DNA of 64,000 nt from an uncultured Bacteroidales bacterium (GTDB lineage: Bacteria > Bacteroidota > Bacteroidia > Bacteroidales > UBA932). Shown piece by piece: positions 62,070 through 64,000 of the stretch. The position numbers and the translations under genes are program-made. The notes beneath the pieces were generated by a model that had not been told where the DNA came from, searched no databases, and saw only the letters and a program-made list of their open reading frames with translations. The stretch lies in the NCBI GenBank assembly GCA_947302175.1, contig CAMYVB010000002.1, positions 1 to 64,000 on the forward strand, in the 5' to 3' direction. Position 1 is the first letter of the stretch, and each line of letters starts with the position of its first letter.

Positions 62070-62678
62070 ATGAGAAATAAAATATCCGCCTACCTTAGCG
62101 ACATCTCGCGCATCCACCACCGCGCAGCGTTCACTGACGTCAAACACCACACCAATCCCAAGACCACTCTTTTCGCCAAGCTGGTAAGGAAACGCTCTTC
62201 CTGCCGCAAGTTCTCCGACGCCCCCGTCTTTGACGAAGAAATCAGCCAGATCATCGAAGTGGCCCGTCTCGCCCCGAGCGCCAAGAACCTCCAGCCCGTG
62301 CATGTATGGGTGGTCAGGAGCCCCGAGGCGATGGAAAAACTCAAAACCGCCACTACCAGCCTTTATGGCGCCCCAGTGGTATTCATGGTCGGCTGCAAGA
62401 GCGAAGAAGCCTGGGTGAGGGAGTGTGACGGCAAGAACGGTGCCGAGACTGATGCCGCAATAGTCGGCACCCACATCCTCCTTCAGGCTAAGGCCCTGAA
62501 GCTCGGTAGCGTGTGGGTCGGCTCCTTCGACCCGGCAAAGATCAAGGAAGCGTTCCCCGAGACGGCCGGATGGGAAATCACAGCCCTTTTCCCCGTGGGC
62601 CATCCCGCAAAGGACGCCACCCCTTCTCCCATGCACGATAAGCGCAAGAGTGCAGAGGAATTCTCAAGCGAACTATAA
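62070..62678 (+). CDS. Nitroreductase family protein
   Basis: FMN-dependent NAD(P)H oxidoreductase fold, 202 residues. KRSSCRKFSDAPVFDEEISQIIEVARLAPSAKNLQPVHVWVV contains the phosphate-binding Arg-Ser-x-R-x-F start and the SAxNxQPW-like motif, and the C-terminal ETAGWEITALFPVGHPAKD is typical. Substrate unknown. It lies 10 bases before the sugar transporter on the same strand. Confidence 0.88.
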   Translation: MRNKISAYLSDISRIHHRAAFTDVKHHTNPKTTLFAKLVRKRSSCRKFSDAPVFDEEISQIIEVARLAPSAKNLQPVHVWVVRSPEAMEKLKTATTSLYGAPVVFMVGCKSEEAWVRECDGKNGAETDAAIVGTHILLQAKALKLGSVWVGSFDPAKIKEAFPETAGWEITALFPVGHPAKDATPSPMHDKRKSAEEFSSEL

Positions 62679-62688
62679 CTAATTTGAA

Positions 62689-64000
62689 ATGACCACATAC
62701 AGACAGACAGGAAGCGCGGCCTACCTTATCAGGATTGTGCTCGTGGCCGTTATCGGCGGCCTTCTCTTCGGTTACGACACTGCCGTTATTTCCGGCGCGG
62801 AAAGGGGACTTCAGTCCTTCTTCCGTAGCGCTACAGACTTCAGCTACACCGACGCCCTCCACGGCATCACCACGTCGAGCGCCCTCCTGGGCTGCATAAT
62901 AGGCGCCCTTATTTCCGGCATTCTAGCCTCCCGCTACGGGCGCAAGCGCACGCTCTTCATAGCCGGCATACTGTTCCTGCTCAGTGCCCTGGGCTCCTAC
63001 TTCCCGGAGTTCCTGTTCTTCTCCAAGGGCGTCCCTTCAAAGGCCTTGCTCTTCGCTTTCAACGGCTACCGAGTCCTCGGCGGCGTGGGCGTAGGCCTCG
63101 CTTCGGCCCTCTGTCCCATGTACATTGCCGAGATGGCTCCGGCCTCTAAGCGGGGAAGGCTCGTATCCTGGAACCAGTTCGCCATCATATTCGGCCAGCT
63201 TGTGGTCTATTTCGTCAATTTCCTCATCATCCAGGCCCACATCAACGACCCCGACATCGTCGCCTGGACCACTGCTACCGGCTGGAGGGTGATGTTCGTT
63301 TCTGAAGCTGTTCCCGCGGGTCTTTTCTCCTTGCTGATACTGCTCGTCCCTGAGTCTCCCCGCTACCTTGCGCTCCACGGCCATGATGAGAAGGCCCTTA
63401 AGGTCCTTTCCAACATCAACGGCGAAACTCGCGCACGCGAAATCCTGCAGGAAATCAAGGATACGAAGCAGGAGAAGATTGGCAAACTCTTCGCCTACGG
63501 CTTCCTCGTCATCTTCATCGGCTGCATGCTCAGCGTGTTCCAGCAGATTATCGGTATCAACGCCGTACTGTACTTTGCCCCCCGTATTTTCGAATCCATG
63601 GGCGTGAGCAACAATATGCTCTTCACGGTCATAATGGGCGTTATTAATATCAGCTTCACTCTGGTCGCCATCTTCACGGTCGAAAAGCTCGGGCGCAAGC
63701 CGCTTCTTATTACCGGTTCTCTCGGCATGGCCCTCGGTGCCCTTGGCGTGGCGCTTTCCAATGTTGCCGCCCTTCCCGCATGGGTTCCCGTCGTAAGCAT
63801 TATGCTCTACAGCGCTTGCTTCATGTTCAGCTGGGGCCCCATTTGCTGGGTCTATATTTCCGAAATCTTCCCCAACACCATACGCAGCCGCGCCACCGCC
63901 TGGGCCGTCGCTTTCCAGTGGATATTCAACTTTGTCGTTTCCAGTACTTTCGTGCCCATGTACAACATTCAGCTCGGATCGATGGGCGACAAGTTCGGCC
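62689..64000 (+). CDS. xylE: MFS sugar/H+ symporter, XylE-like (partial, C-terminus outside window)
   Basis: 437 codons are visible, cut at the window end. Sugar-porter signatures: GGLLFGYDTAVISGAE, RYGRKRTLF, VGGVGVGLASALCPMYIAEM-like segment, PESPRYLALHG, VFQQIIGINAVLYFAPRIF and GPICWVYISEIFPN. The QQ-GINAVLYFAP form is that of xylose/glucose carriers such as XylE. It likely imports pentose or hexose released by enzymes like those at 39-46 kb. The xylE symbol is a family-level call. Confidence 0.85.
   Translation, partial: MTTYRQTGSAAYLIRIVLVAVIGGLLFGYDTAVISGAERGLQSFFRSATDFSYTDALHGITTSSALLGCIIGALISGILASRYGRKRTLFIAGILFLLSALGSYFPEFLFFSKGVPSKALLFAFNGYRVLGGVGVGLASALCPMYIAEMAPASKRGRLVSWNQFAIIFGQLVVYFVNFLIIQAHINDPDIVAWTTATGWRVMFVSEAVPAGLFSLLILLVPESPRYLALHGHDEKALKVLSNINGETRAREILQEIKDTKQEKIGKLFAYGFLVIFIGCMLSVFQQIIGINAVLYFAPRIFESMGVSNNMLFTVIMGVINISFTLVAIFTVEKLGRKPLLITGSLGMALGALGVALSNVAALPAWVPVVSIMLYSACFMFSWGPICWVYISEIFPNTIRSRATAWAVAFQWIFNFVVSSTFVPMYNIQLGSMGDKFG

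Noticed and set aside
1..64000. CRISPR arrays, insertion sequences, prophage or toxin-antitoxin genes
   Set aside because: No regularly spaced repeats, transposase or integrase motifs, or phage structural genes were found on either strand.

Overview
The window reads as a chromosomal segment of a high-GC member of the Bacteroidales (Bacteroidota). Evidence seen here: Bacteroidota-type promoters (a -7 box TAnnTTTG, often with TTG 18-21 bases upstream) before many genes, almost no Shine-Dalgarno sites, Bacteroidota-specific families (DUF4294, DUF4270, DUF3098, a half-length glycogen-synthase-like protein), a fused SecDF, a ThrA fusion and abundant SusCD-free glycoside hydrolases with lipoprotein signals. 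Genus cannot be fixed from the window; a gut or rumen lineage is an inference from the plant-polysaccharide enzymes.

Layout. 1-1920 (minus): the rplP-rpmC-rpsQ-rplN-rplX-rplE part of the S10/spc ribosomal operon. 2220-8550: envelope and metabolism genes (DUF4294, lpxH, uppP, DUF3098, ftsX, a GT5-like protein, DUF4270 lipoprotein, acpP). 8615-14328 (minus): the other part of the S10 operon, rplC-rplD-rplW-rplB-rpsS-rplV-rpsC, with uvrC appended. The normally contiguous rpsC-rplP junction is therefore broken by about 8.5 kb, and rpsJ is not upstream of rplC. 14484-22298 (plus): cdaA-mutS2, a YraN-family gene, a degenerate sugar nucleotidyltransferase, thrA-dapB; then dapA, a lipoprotein, prmC, ddl and mrcA on minus. 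28898-38183 (plus): topA, an Lrp regulator, (ispD minus), then the elongasome operon mreB-mreC-mreD-mrdA-rodA.

38180-48315 is the accessory part: a Tat-exported phosphodiesterase, a two-domain SGNH/CE15 esterase, a GH3 enzyme, a 117-bp nested palindrome beside a tRNA-Gly gene with an unusual T-loop, and a secreted esterase plus a GH65 enzyme that sit directly behind pheS in one tight minus-strand run. 48387-52160: C69 dipeptidase and malQ. 52202-59145 (minus): dnaE and secDF. 59299-64000: a PD40/SPOR envelope protein, folP, a nitroreductase and the start of a XylE-like sugar transporter.

The carbohydrate genes fit together as side-chain and ester removal from glucuronoxylan-like material (CE15, GH3), alpha-glucoside use (GH65, MalQ) and pentose/hexose uptake (XylE-like). 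No phage, insertion sequence, CRISPR array, toxin-antitoxin or obvious defence system was found. The most unusual signals are the split ribosomal operon, the in-frame rpsC-TAG-uvrC junction, the active-site-degenerate mannose-1-phosphate guanylyltransferase, and the palindrome/tRNA-Gly locus.
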